The notes: a model not told the origin generated them from the letters alone. Positions 7,211 to 15,964 are shown, counted from the stretch's first letter. The stretch: 64,000 nucleotides of DNA from UBA1479 sp002706405 (GCA_963972255.1 CAXATO010000008.1:124001-188000), one strand, 5' to 3'. Translations and numbers: made by a program.

Positions 7211-8311
7211 TTACCCGTTGGGCAGTTGGCCTTTGGGATAGAGACGATTGACGTGGCCCATCTTGCGGCCCGGTCGGGCTTCGGCCTTGCCATAGAGATG
7301 CAGGCGCGCGCCCGGGTCGGCCAAAAGGTCGGGCCAGCCGTTCACGGCATCGCCGATCAGATTCTTCATGACCGCGTCGTGGTGACAATCGACCGATCCC
7401 AAAGGCAGGCCGCAGACGGCGCGTACCAGTTGTTCGAATTGGCTGGTGGCGCAGGCATCCATGGTCCAATGCCCGGAATTATGCGGCCGGGGGGCCATTT
7501 CGTTGACCAGGACGCGCCCGTCACGGGTCACGAACATCTCGACCGCCAGCAGGCCGACAAGGTCCAGCGCGGCGGCCAGGTCATGGGCGATGGCGACGGC
7601 CTGATCGGCCAGGCCGTCGGCCAGGCGGGCCGGGGCCATGGTGGTGTCCAGGATGTGATTGACGTGGCGGTTCTCGACCGCCGGATAGGTCGCCCAGCCG
7701 CCATGGGGTGAGCGGACGGTGATCACCGAAATCTCGCAGTCCAGATCGACGAAGGCTTCCAGGATTCCGATCTCGGCGCCCATTTCGGCCCAGGCCGCGG
7801 CGTAATCGCAATCGGGGGCGATCAGTACCTGGCCCTTGCCGTCGTATCCCATGCGGGATGTCTTCAGCACCGCCGGGCGGCCGATCTCGTCCGCCGCCTT
7901 GGCCAGATCCTCCGCCGAGGTGACCCGCCGGTAGGGCGTGGTCGGCGCCGTCTTGTTGATGAATTCCTTTTCCTTGAGCCGGTCCTGGGCGATGGCCAGG
8001 CACTGCGGGCCGGGCCGGACCAGGGCGTGCTCCGCCAGGAAGGCGGCACTTTCCGCCGGCACGTTCTCGAACTCGAAGGTCACGACGTCGACGGCTTCGG
8101 CGAAGGATTGCAGGGCCGCGCGGTCCTGGTAATCGGCGATGGTCGCCGCCGCCGATACCTGAACGCCCGGTGAATCGCTTTCCGGCGTGAAGATGTGGCA
8201 GCGATAGCCGAGCCGGGCCGCCGCCAGGGCCGTCATGCGGCCGAGCTGGCCGCCGCCCATGATGCCGATGGTGCTGCCGGGGGGCAGTGGATGGACGGAA
8301 CGGGGAGCCAT
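7211..8311 (-). CDS. purK: N5-carboxyaminoimidazole ribonucleotide synthase
   Basis: 366 residues. ATP-grasp enzyme that converts AIR, ATP and bicarbonate to N5-CAIR in purine synthesis. The N-terminus carries GSTIGIMGGGQLGRM, the family hallmark. ATP-grasp features follow: VLKTSRMGYDGKGQ, LEAFVDLDCEISV and VEMFVTRDGRVLVNEMAPRPHNSGHWT. I chose the ATG at 8311 (MAPRSVHPLPPGSTIG), one base after the purE stop; the longer frame only adds non-homologous residues overlapping purE. purE-purK is therefore a tight operon. Confidence 0.95.
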   Translation of the reverse strand: MAPRSVHPLPPGSTIGIMGGGQLGRMTALAAARLGYRCHIFTPESDSPGVQVSAAATIADYQDRAALQSFAEAVDVVTFEFENVPAESAAFLAEHALVRPGPQCLAIAQDRLKEKEFINKTAPTTPYRRVTSAEDLAKAADEIGRPAVLKTSRMGYDGKGQVLIAPDCDYAAAWAEMGAEIGILEAFVDLDCEISVITVRSPHGGWATYPAVENRHVNHILDTTMAPARLADGLADQAVAIAHDLAAALDLVGLLAVEMFVTRDGRVLVNEMAPRPHNSGHWTMDACATSQFEQLVRAVCGLPLGSVDCHHDAVMKNLIGDAVNGWPDLLADPGARLHLYGKAEARPGRKMGHVNRLYPKGQLPNG

Positions 8312-8312
8312 G

Positions 8313-8828
8313 TCAGGAACCTTTGGGGTCGTCCGTGGGGACGTCGGCGACGGACGCCGTCTGCTTGGCGCGGAAATCATCGAGTGCCGCGGCGACGTCG
8401 TCGTCCATCAGTGCGATGACGGCAGCGGCCAGAAGGCCCGCGTTCTTGGCGCCCGGCTTGCCGACGGCCAAGGTGCCGACGGGCACGCCGCCCGGCATCT
8501 GAACGATCGACAGCAGGGAATCCATGCCCTTCAGGGCCTTGCTTTCCACGGGCACGCCGAACACGGGCAGCGGCGTCAGGGCCGCCGCCATGCCGGGCAG
8601 ATGGGCCGCCCCGCCGGCGCCGGCAATGATGGCCTTGAGGCCACGGCCGCGCGCCGTCTTGGCATATTCATACAGACGGTCGGGCGTGCGATGGGCGGAC
8701 ACGATGCGGGTCTCGTGCGGGACGCCGAGTTCGGCCAGCACATCCGCCGCATGGCGCATGGTGTCCCAGTCCGATTGACTGCCCATGATGATGCCGATCA
8801 AGGGGGTGTCGGCGGCCGGTTCCGGCAT
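8313..8828 (-). CDS. purE: N5-carboxyaminoimidazole ribonucleotide mutase
   Basis: 171 residues. Isomerises N5-CAIR to CAIR, the step after PurK. The class I PurE motifs GSQSDW (16-21) and SAHRTP (44-49) are intact, as is the Gly/Ala-rich IAGAGGAAHLPGMAAALT segment. The ATG at 8828 is preceded by GCGAGG. Upstream in-frame starts would add about 28 residues with no similarity. It is first in the purEK operon and divergent from the GGDEF-like gene. Confidence 0.96.
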   Translation of the reverse strand: MPEPAADTPLIGIIMGSQSDWDTMRHAADVLAELGVPHETRIVSAHRTPDRLYEYAKTARGRGLKAIIAGAGGAAHLPGMAAALTPLPVFGVPVESKALKGMDSLLSIVQMPGGVPVGTLAVGKPGAKNAGLLAAAVIALMDDDVAAALDDFRAKQTASVADVPTDDPKGS

Positions 8829-8923
8829 GTTGAGACCTCGCTTCCGGTGAAAGCCGCATTCAGGGCCTTCGGGTGACGGGAAGCGCGCCATTATATGGGC
8901 CGCCACCGCCACTGCAAGGGGTC

Positions 8924-8929
8924 ATAATA
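8924..8929 (-). promoter_or_regulatory. Candidate -10 element for purEK
   Basis: TATTAT on the minus strand lies about 96 bases before the purE ATG, in the only AT-rich part of the 200-base divergent spacer. The matching -35 hexamer is poor, so the assignment rests on the -10 and location only. Confidence 0.3.
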
Positions 8930-9028
8930 TCCTTGAAATGTAAGGCTTTATTAACAACATGAGGGTAATCTAATGTCACAGCAGTCCGTTTGATCGCCGA
9001 AACGGCGACCTGGAAGGGAGACACGGCC

Positions 9029-9742
9029 ATGGATGTAAACCATGCCACACCCGTCCAGCCGGTAGGACCTGGCGGAGGGCACGGCGGCGGCGCCGGCCCG
9101 GGCGGTAAGAAAAAAGAAGAGCACCACGAAGAGCAGGCCAAGAACGGCCATCCGGATCCGGCCATCAACGTATCGGGCCTTCTGTCCATGGAAGGCCTGT
9201 CGCCGGAGGCCCAGCACGCCATCGAACGCATGGCGGCGGAGATCGAGCCCCTGCGCCGCCAGCTTGCCCATGCCCAGGAAGAGTTAAAGGAGGCGCTGGC
9301 CAACGAATTCCGTGATGCCGTGGTTCCGGCGCTGAACCGGCGCGGCTTCATGGTCGAGTTGGAGAAGCTCATCCATCGTCTGGGCCATATCGAGGCCCGG
9401 CCGGCATTGATCCTGGTCCATCTCGCCAACGGCGACGTCATCCGCCGCACCCACGGCCTTGCGGTGCTGGATCAGGCCTTGCGTCTGACCTGCGACATGC
9501 TTGGGGCAGACCGCCATCAGGCAATGGTCATGGGCAGCCTGGGCGGCAACGATTTTGCCCTGGTCGTCCTGGAAGACGGCATGGACGGGGCGCGGCGTAA
9601 GGCGGCGGAGCTTGAATCGGCGCTCGGTGCCATCCATATGCCGGTGGGCGTTTCTCTTGAAGCGCGCACGGGCGTTGCCCTGCTGGAGCCCGGTATGACG
9701 GCCGAGGCGGCGGTCAGTGCCGCTGACCGGAACCTGCGCTAG
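9029..9742 (+). CDS. Degenerate GGDEF-domain protein
   Basis: 237 residues. Residues 1-45 are Gly/His/Lys-rich and disordered. Then comes a helical stretch (AQHAIERMAAEIEPLRRQLA) and a GGDEF-like fold from about residue 95: NRRGFMVELEKLI, IRRTHGLAVLDQALRL, and the signature position GSLGGNDFALVV where GGDEF becomes GGNDF. The two metal/catalytic acidic positions are thus changed, so it is probably not a diguanylate cyclase and may bind GTP/c-di-GMP or a partner. The ATG has GAAGGGAG upstream; a TTG 39 bases earlier is less likely. It is divergent from purE. Confidence 0.75.
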   Translation: MDVNHATPVQPVGPGGGHGGGAGPGGKKKEEHHEEQAKNGHPDPAINVSGLLSMEGLSPEAQHAIERMAAEIEPLRRQLAHAQEELKEALANEFRDAVVPALNRRGFMVELEKLIHRLGHIEARPALILVHLANGDVIRRTHGLAVLDQALRLTCDMLGADRHQAMVMGSLGGNDFALVVLEDGMDGARRKAAELESALGAIHMPVGVSLEARTGVALLEPGMTAEAAVSAADRNLR

Positions 9743-9757
9743 GGCGAAGGTCCAGGC

Positions 9758-9786
9758 TTTACAGGCCCCTCCGCGTTAACTACAAC
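9758..9786 (+). promoter_or_regulatory. Candidate sigma-70 promoter of the DEAD-box helicase gene
   Basis: TTTACA (9758-9763), a 17-base spacer and TACAAC (9781-9786). Transcription from here would give a leader of about 100 bases ahead of the helicase ATG. Confidence 0.45.
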
Positions 9787-9807
9787 ACAGGCCAACACGC
9801 AGGTATC

Positions 9808-9867
9808 GCTGCCCTTTGGGCGGCGACGCGCGTGCGCCGAGCGGAATGATCCGCTTCTGGGCGCACG
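9808..9867 (+). promoter_or_regulatory. Structured 5' leader of the helicase mRNA
   Basis: Two stable hairpins follow each other. The first has a 7-bp stem (GCTGCCC/GGGCGGC, 9808-9824) with a 3-base loop. The second has an 8-bp outer stem (CGTGCGCC 9831-9838 with GGCGCACG 9860-9867) enclosing a 5-bp inner stem (AGCGG/CCGCT). Neither is followed by a U-run, so they look like mRNA structure rather than terminators. They lie just upstream of a weak SD before the ATG at 9893. Confidence 0.45.
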
Positions 9868-9892
9868 AAACCCGCATTCCGAAAGATGTGAC

Positions 9893-11830
9893 ATGAGCGA
9901 ATTTGAAGGCGTCGCAAAGGCGCTGGGCCAGGCGTTGACCAAACGCGGGTATTCCGTTTTGACCCCCGTGCAGACCGCCATCCTGGCGCCAGAGCTTGAA
10001 GACGCGGACGTTCTCGTGTCCGCCCAGACCGGATCCGGCAAGACCGTGGCCTTCGGCCTGTCGCTGGCGCCGACCCTGTTGGCGGGCGAAGATCGCTTCG
10101 GGCGCGCGGCCGCGCCGCTGGCCCTGGCCGTCGCGCCGACGCGGGAACTGGCGCTGCAGGTCAAACGCGAACTGGATTGGCTGTACGAAATGACGGGGGC
10201 GGTTTCGGCTTCCTGCATCGGCGGCATGGACATGGGCGGCGAACGCCGGGCCCTCAACAAGGGGGCACATATCGTCGTCGGCACGCCGGGGCGTCTGCGC
10301 GACCATATCGAGCGCGGCTCCCTGAACGTCAGCGAATTGCGGGCCGTGGTGCTGGACGAAGCCGATGAAATGCTCGACCTGGGCTTTCGCGAAGACCTTG
10401 AATTCATTCTCGACGCCGCGCCGTCGGACCGCCGCACCCTGATGTTTTCGGCCACCGTGCCGCGCTCCATCGCGACCCTGGCCAAGCGCTATCAGCGCAA
10501 CGCCGTGCGGGTCGCGACGACGGAGGAGCAGAAACAGCACCTCGACATCGAATACCGCGCCCTGGCCGTGGCCCCGAATGATCGGGAAAACGCCATCATC
10601 AATCTGCTGCGCTATTACGACGCCAAAAGTGCTTTGGTGTTCTGCGCGACGCGGGCGACCGTCAATCATATGACCAGCCGCTTCGCCAACCGGGGCTTTT
10701 CCGTCGTCGCTCTGTCGGGCGAGTTGAGCCAGAACGAGCGCACCCACGCGCTGCAGGCCATGCGCGACGGCCGCGCCCGGGTTTGCATCGCCACCGACGT
10801 GGCGGCGCGCGGCATTGATCTGCCCGATCTGGAACTGGTGATCCATGCGGACATTCCGAAGACCCGGGAAACCCTGTTGCACCGAAGCGGGCGCACCGGC
10901 CGCGCCGGGCGCAAGGGCGTCAGCGCTCTGATCGTGCCGCATAACATGCGTTATCGCACGGAACGTCTGCTGGACAGCGCCAATCTTGAAGCGACCTGGG
11001 GCAAGGCGCCCTCCGCCAAGGAAATCCTGGCCCGCGACCGGGAACGGACCCTTGCCGACCCGGTTCTGAGCGATCCCCTGACGGATGAGGAACGGGCTTT
11101 CGCCGCCGAGCTTCTGGAGCGCTACAGCCCCGAGCAGATCGCCGGTGCCTTCCTGCGCCAGAAGATGGCCGGCATGTCGGCGCCCGAGGAACTGTTGGAT
11201 ACGGGTCCCGGGGACCGCAAGGAAAGCCGCCGCGACGCCTTCAAGGGCGGCGTGTGGTTCTCGCTTTCCGTTGGTCACAAGCAGAACGCGGAGCCGCGCT
11301 GGCTGCTGCCCATGCTGTGCCGCGCCGGTCACATGACCAAACGGGAAATCGGCGCCATCCGCATCTTCAATTCGGAAACCTTCGTCGAACTGAGCGCCGA
11401 TAGCGCCGAGCGTTTCGTCGAGGAACTCGGGTCCGACATGACCATGGAGAAGACCATCCGCGTGGCGCGGGTCGACGGCCTGCCGGATATGCCGGCCGAC
11501 GGCGGCCGCGAACAGCGCGGCAAGACCTATCAGGGCAACAAGCCGGCTTGGGATCCCCAGGCCGCCGCCCGCGGCGACGGTCCCAAGAAGAAAAAGTTCT
11601 CGCGCCGCGCGGACGCCCGGGCCGATGCCATGAACGACGACCGCCCGCCGCCCGCCGACCGTCCGCAAAAGCCCCGGGGCGACAAGCCCTGGGACGGGGC
11701 CGGTAAGAAGGCCAAGGGGAAGACATCCTACAAGGTAAAGAAACCGCATCGGGGGCAGGCCCCCGGCGGCCCCAAGTCGGCCGGTGACGCGCCGGTCAAG
11801 CGCAAGAAGCCGAAAAAGCACGCCGACTAG
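9893..11830 (+). CDS. DEAD-box ATP-dependent RNA helicase with DbpA-type RNA-binding domain
   Basis: 645 residues. Motifs in order: Q-motif region, AQTGSGKT (44-51), PTRELA, TPGR, DEAD (155-158), SAT, and HRSGRTGRAGRKG. After the RecA-like core comes a linker, then a DbpA-like RRM (GGVWFSLSVGHKQNAEPRWL, then REIGAIRIFNSETFVEL) at about 445-515. The last 120 residues are Lys/Arg/Pro/Asp-rich and disordered, a likely RNA-binding tail. This matches the CsdA/DeaD-DbpA group involved in ribosome assembly and cold adaptation. The leader is unusually folded. A TTG-started SulP gene follows 36 bases later. Confidence 0.93.
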   Translation: MSEFEGVAKALGQALTKRGYSVLTPVQTAILAPELEDADVLVSAQTGSGKTVAFGLSLAPTLLAGEDRFGRAAAPLALAVAPTRELALQVKRELDWLYEMTGAVSASCIGGMDMGGERRALNKGAHIVVGTPGRLRDHIERGSLNVSELRAVVLDEADEMLDLGFREDLEFILDAAPSDRRTLMFSATVPRSIATLAKRYQRNAVRVATTEEQKQHLDIEYRALAVAPNDRENAIINLLRYYDAKSALVFCATRATVNHMTSRFANRGFSVVALSGELSQNERTHALQAMRDGRARVCIATDVAARGIDLPDLELVIHADIPKTRETLLHRSGRTGRAGRKGVSALIVPHNMRYRTERLLDSANLEATWGKAPSAKEILARDRERTLADPVLSDPLTDEERAFAAELLERYSPEQIAGAFLRQKMAGMSAPEELLDTGPGDRKESRRDAFKGGVWFSLSVGHKQNAEPRWLLPMLCRAGHMTKREIGAIRIFNSETFVELSADSAERFVEELGSDMTMEKTIRVARVDGLPDMPADGGREQRGKTYQGNKPAWDPQAAARGDGPKKKKFSRRADARADAMNDDRPPPADRPQKPRGDKPWDGAGKKAKGKTSYKVKKPHRGQAPGGPKSAGDAPVKRKKPKKHAD

Positions 11831-11866
11831 GCCACCGTTTCTTCAGTCATATCGGAATCAATCATC

Positions 11867-13477
11867 TTGTCTCTACGTTTACTCACCGCCCTTGCGGGCT
11901 GCTTTTCCTTTGCCGACTGGAAAGGCGACGGATCACCGGTCCATCTTTTCGGCCGCATCAAGACGGAACTTCTGTCGGGCCTGACCGTGTCCCTGGCCCT
12001 GGTGCCCGAGGCCGTGGCCTTTTCCTTCGTCGCCGGGGTTCATCCCCTGGTCGGGCTCTATGCGGCCTTCCTGGTCGGCCTGATCACGGCGCTCATCGGC
12101 GGCCGGCCGGGCATGATTTCCGGCGCGACCGGGGCCCTGGCCGTGGTCATGGTGGCCCTGGTCGCCAGCCATGGGGTTGAATACCTGTTCGCCACGGTGG
12201 TGCTGATGGGCCTTCTTCAGGTCACCGCCGGGCTGCTGCGTCTGGGCAAGTTCATTCGCCTGGTGCCGCACCCGGTGATGATGGGCTTCGTCAACGGCCT
12301 GGCGATCGTCATCTTCCTGGCTCAGTTGACGCAGTTCCAGGTCACGGGCGCCGACGGCGCCAAGGTCTGGATGACCGGCTGGCCGCTTGCCGTCATGCTG
12401 GGCCTGGTCGGTCTGACCATGGCGATCATCTGGGTGATGCCGAAGATCACCTCCGTCGTTCCCGCACCCCTTGCGGGGATCGCCGTGGTCGCCGCCATCG
12501 TCATCGGCTTCGGCCTCGATGTGCCCCGGGTCGGCGATCTGGCGACCATCAAGGGCGGGCTCCCCGAATTCCATATTCCCATGGTGCCGCTGACCCTGGA
12601 AACGCTGAAGGTCATCGTCCCCTATGCGGTCATCCTGGCGGCCATCGGCCTGATCGAAAGCCTGTTGACCCTGAACCTGGTCGGCGAGATCACCGGCAAG
12701 CGGGGCGGGGCGTCTCAGGAATGCGTCGCCCAGGGCGTGGCCAATACGGTCACGGGCCTGTTCGGCGGGATGGGCGGCTGCGCCATGATCGGCCAATCCA
12801 TGATCAACGTGCAGTCGGGTGGGCGCACGCGGCTGTCGGGGATTTCGGCGGCGCTGTTTCTGCTGGCCTTCATCCTGGTCGCCTCCAGCCTGATCGAACA
12901 GATCCCCCTGGCCGCCTTGGTCGGCGTCATGTTCATGGTCGTCATCGGCACCTTCGCCTGGCAGAGCTTTTTGATCGTGCGCCGCATTCCCCTGACCGAC
13001 GCCCTGGTCATGGGGCTGGTCACGGTCGTCACCGTGGCCACCGATCTGGCCGTCGCCGTGGTCGTCGGGGTTATCGTCTCGGCCCTGGCCTATGCCTGGA
13101 ACAACGCGACGCGCATCCATGCCAAGACCTACGAGACGCCCGAGGGCGGCAAGGTTTATCAGATCGAAGGGCCGCTGTTCTTCGGGTCGACCGACGGCTT
13201 CGACGAACTGTTCAAACCGGAATCCGACCCGGGCCTGGTCATCATTGATTTCATGAACAGCCGGGTGGTCGATCATTCAGCCCTGCAGGCCATCGAGGCC
13301 CTGGCCGTGAAATACAATGCCCAGGGCAAGACCCTGCAGCTGCGGCATTTGTCCAGGGACTGCCACCAGTTGCTCAGCCGCGCCGGCCAGTTGATGCTGG
13401 ATTCCGACGATGACCCCAACTACGGCATCGCCGTCGACTATTTCGTGAAAACCGGTAGTCTGGGCGGTGCCCACTAA
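11867..13477 (+). CDS. SulP-family anion transporter with C-terminal STAS domain
   Basis: 536 residues. The N-terminal sequence has the SulP signature (SGLTVSLALVPEAVAFSFVAG, then GLYAAFLVGLITALIGGRPG MISGATGA) followed by about ten further hydrophobic helices to residue 410. The C-terminal STAS domain is seen as PGLVIIDFMNSRVVDHSALQAIEALA. Members move sulfate, bicarbonate or other anions in the inner membrane; the substrate cannot be read from sequence. I chose the TTG at 11867 because no earlier in-frame ATG or GTG fits and the N-terminus then starts just before the family region. Confidence 0.9.
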   Translation: MSLRLLTALAGCFSFADWKGDGSPVHLFGRIKTELLSGLTVSLALVPEAVAFSFVAGVHPLVGLYAAFLVGLITALIGGRPGMISGATGALAVVMVALVASHGVEYLFATVVLMGLLQVTAGLLRLGKFIRLVPHPVMMGFVNGLAIVIFLAQLTQFQVTGADGAKVWMTGWPLAVMLGLVGLTMAIIWVMPKITSVVPAPLAGIAVVAAIVIGFGLDVPRVGDLATIKGGLPEFHIPMVPLTLETLKVIVPYAVILAAIGLIESLLTLNLVGEITGKRGGASQECVAQGVANTVTGLFGGMGGCAMIGQSMINVQSGGRTRLSGISAALFLLAFILVASSLIEQIPLAALVGVMFMVVIGTFAWQSFLIVRRIPLTDALVMGLVTVVTVATDLAVAVVVGVIVSALAYAWNNATRIHAKTYETPEGGKVYQIEGPLFFGSTDGFDELFKPESDPGLVIIDFMNSRVVDHSALQAIEALAVKYNAQGKTLQLRHLSRDCHQLLSRAGQLMLDSDDDPNYGIAVDYFVKTGSLGGAH

Positions 13478-13510
13478 TCCTGGGTGTTCCGACGCCGCCG
13501 GGGGACCGTT

Positions 13511-14071
13511 ATGGTTACAGTCCGCATCCTGTCCCTGCTTGCCCTGTTGATGTCAGGAGCCGCCATGGCCGCCGATACACCCAAGACCACCGCCCATGAT
13601 TTCGCCTTTACCGCCATCGACGGCACGCCGCTGCCGCTGAAGGCCTTTGCGGGCAAGGCGGTGCTGGTGGTCAATACGGCGTCGCAATGCGGCTTCACGC
13701 CCCAGTATTCAGCCCTGCAGGAGCTGTGGACCCGCTACCGCGACAAGGGCTTCATGTTGCTGGGCGTGCCGTCCAACGACTTCGGCGGGCAGGAGCCGGG
13801 CACGGCGGCCGAGATCAAGGACTTCTGCGAGGTCAATTTCAACGTCGACTTTCCGCTCACGGAAAAAGTCGCGGTCACGGGCGAAAACGCCCATCCGTTC
13901 TACGTTTGGGCGGGCAAGGAGCTGGGCGTTCTGGCCAAGCCGCGCTGGAATTTTCATAAATACCTGATCGCCCCCGACGGGCGGCTGATCGACTGGTTTT
14001 CCACCCCGACCAAGCCGACTGCCCCGCGCGTTCTCAAGGCGGTCGAAGCCGCCCTGCCGGACAAATCCTAG
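13511..14071 (+). CDS. Cys-type glutathione peroxidase, exported
   Basis: 186 residues. Residues 1-20 form a signal peptide (VRILSLLALLMSGAAMA, cleavage near AMA-AD). The peroxidase core has the catalytic triad C60 (NTASQCGFT), Q94 (NDFGGQEPG) and W146 (KPRWNFHKY); the first position is Cys, not selenocysteine. A second Cys at 106 in KDFCEVNF is a candidate resolving residue, which would make it thioredoxin-dependent. Export suggests a periplasmic role in reducing lipid or other hydroperoxides. Its TAG stop is shared base for base (CTAG) with the stop of the convergent DUF465 gene. Confidence 0.9.
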   Translation: MVTVRILSLLALLMSGAAMAADTPKTTAHDFAFTAIDGTPLPLKAFAGKAVLVVNTASQCGFTPQYSALQELWTRYRDKGFMLLGVPSNDFGGQEPGTAAEIKDFCEVNFNVDFPLTEKVAVTGENAHPFYVWAGKELGVLAKPRWNFHKYLIAPDGRLIDWFSTPTKPTAPRVLKAVEAALPDKS

Positions 14072-14268
14072 GCGATGATGTCGGGCAGCAGCTGATCTTC
14101 CAGGGACGCGATCTCGTCCTTCAGGAACAGTTTGCGCTTTTTGAAGCGCTGCAGCTTGATCTGGTCGAAGGGCATGGAGTCGGCCAGATGACTGATGGCT
14201 TCGTCCAGGTCACGGTGTTCGACCTTTAATTCCTCAAGCCTGCGACGTATCGCGTCCTGTTCGTCCAT
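14068..14268 (-). CDS. DUF465 (YdcH-like) small helical protein
   Basis: 66 residues. The pattern LEELKVEHRDLDEAISHLAD, then QIKLQRFKKRKLFLKDEIASLEDQL is the DUF465 two-helix coiled-coil motif. The family is common and small in proteobacteria, with no established function. It converges with gpx with a 4-base overlap at the shared CTAG, and is divergent from pfk. A second DUF465 gene lies just beyond pfk at 15702. Confidence 0.88.
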   Translation of the reverse strand: MDEQDAIRRRLEELKVEHRDLDEAISHLADSMPFDQIKLQRFKKRKLFLKDEIASLEDQLLPDIIA

Positions 14269-14398
14269 GATGCTCCGTGGGGGAATAGACCGCTAATCCT
14301 GCGGCGACGGCTGTTTCCGTCCGCCCGTCTTTCATGATACCAGATTGGTCTGCGAACCTATAGACGCCACTCAGTCAGAATCCAAGAGGGCCGACGCC

Positions 14399-15478
14399 AT
14401 GAAACGCCTGGGGCTGCTGACCAGCGGCGGTGACTGTGCCGGACTAAACGCCGCGATCCGCGCCGTGGTGAAGCGCGCGGTGACCGGCTACGGCGCCGAA
14501 GTCATTGGTATCCTGCAAGGAACCCGAGGCCTGATGGAGCGGCCCGTGAAGGCTCGCCCGCTGGACCTGGCGATCTTTACCGGCGATATCCTGCGTCAGG
14601 GCGGCACCATGCTGGGCACCGTCAACAAGGGCAATCCCTTTAGCTTTCCGGACGGCAAGGGTGGGCAGTCCGACCGTTCGGCCGAGGTTCTGGACGGTAT
14701 CCGCGAGCTTGGCCTGGACGCGCTCATCGGCATCGGCGGGGACGGCTCCATGCGCATCCTCAAGCGCCTGGCCGGACAGGGAAACCTGCCGTTCGTCGGC
14801 ATTCCCAAAACCATCGACAACGACGTGCCCGGCACGGAAATGTGCATCGGCTACCACACCGCCGTGGCGACGGCGGTGGAGGCCCTGGATCGCCTGCAGC
14901 CTACGGCGGCCAGCCATCAGCGCGTCATGGTGCTGGAGGTCATGGGCCGCGACGCGGGGCATATCGCGCTCGCGGCCGGCATCGCCGGCGGCGCCGACGT
15001 GATCCTGATCCCGGAAATTCCCTACGACCCGGCGGCCGTCACCGCCAAATTGGCGACCGTCGCCCAGGAAGGCCGCAACCACGCCCTGGTCATCTGCGCC
15101 GAAGCGGCGAAGCCCGTCGGCGGCCATATCGAAACCCGGGTCGATCCCGGCGGCACGGCCCATTACGGCGGGGCCGGGCAGGTCGTGGGCGGGGAGATCG
15201 CCAAGGCCACGGGGGCCGACGTGCGGGTCACCGTGCTGGGCCATGTGCAGCGCGGCGGCATGCCGACCAGCATCGACAGGCTTCTGGCCTCGGCCTTTGG
15301 CGTCCATGCCGTGGACCTGGCGGCGGCGGGGCGCACCGGGCGCATGGTCGGCTGGCAGGGCGGAGACACCTTCGATACGGCGCTGAAGGATCTGCCCGAC
15401 GGGCCGCGCTGCGTCGATCTGGAGGGCTCCCAGGCGCGCACGGCGCGGGGGCTCGGCATCTGCCTGGGCGACCGCTGA
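14399..15478 (+). CDS. 6-phosphofructokinase, mixed-type (group III-like) active site
   Basis: 359 residues. Phosphorylates fructose 6-phosphate. Motifs: TSGGDCAGLNAAIRAVV (8-24), GGDGS (113-117) and PKTIDND (136-142). At the E. coli 104-equivalent it has Gly (G116), as in ATP enzymes. At the 124-equivalent it has Lys (K137), as in pyrophosphate enzymes. That combination occurs in the mixed-substrate group, where Gly at the first position usually means ATP use. The ATG at 14399 follows AAGAGGG. No other glycolytic gene is adjacent; it is bracketed by DUF465 genes. Confidence 0.9.
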   Translation: MKRLGLLTSGGDCAGLNAAIRAVVKRAVTGYGAEVIGILQGTRGLMERPVKARPLDLAIFTGDILRQGGTMLGTVNKGNPFSFPDGKGGQSDRSAEVLDGIRELGLDALIGIGGDGSMRILKRLAGQGNLPFVGIPKTIDNDVPGTEMCIGYHTAVATAVEALDRLQPTAASHQRVMVLEVMGRDAGHIALAAGIAGGADVILIPEIPYDPAAVTAKLATVAQEGRNHALVICAEAAKPVGGHIETRVDPGGTAHYGGAGQVVGGEIAKATGADVRVTVLGHVQRGGMPTSIDRLLASAFGVHAVDLAAAGRTGRMVGWQGGDTFDTALKDLPDGPRCVDLEGSQARTARGLGICLGDR

Positions 15479-15701
15479 TCCCTCCGCCGAGGTCGGCCAG
15501 GATTTTTCCCGGGGCAATCGGCCGAAAATGAAAATCAGGCGGAAAAACAAAGGGTTATCGCCACGAAACTATCTGTCGTTCTCAGGCCGATAGGTTTATT
15601 TTTGTTCCAATTTCAGCTACCATGACACTGTCGTGACAATCACGCTTGATAAGGGCTGTCGACGGCCTGACGGCCCACCATTGAGGAAGGAGTTCGTCGC
15701 C

Positions 15702-15872
15702 ATGAGTCTTGAACAACGGTTGGAAGCCTTAAAGGTACGTCATTCAACTCTGGAAGACCTGATCCAACAGGAAAGCTCAAGACCTCTCCCCGACAACGTT
15801 GAAATTCACGCCCTCAAGAAAGAAAAACTCAGGATCAAAGACGAAATCGTGGATATCGCCACCCGACACTAA
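15702..15872 (+). CDS. DUF465 (YdcH-like) small helical protein, second copy
   Basis: 56 residues, MSLEQRLEALKVRHSTLEDL followed by ALKKEKLRIKDEIVDI. It shares the two-helix DUF465 layout with the 14068 gene but is only distantly similar in detail. The ATG has an excellent SD (GAGGAAGGAG, 15683-15692). The 223-base spacer after pfk, AT-rich around 15590-15620, probably carries its own promoter. It is followed by a strong bidirectional terminator. Confidence 0.85.
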   Translation: MSLEQRLEALKVRHSTLEDLIQQESSRPLPDNVEIHALKKEKLRIKDEIVDIATRH

Positions 15873-15964
15873 GGGCGGCGGCGCTTCCGCGCGGACGGAC
15901 GCCGGGCGTTACCCCGGCAGCCGCCTCCCGCCGCGACGCGTTTCAGACAACCGGGGAACAAAAG

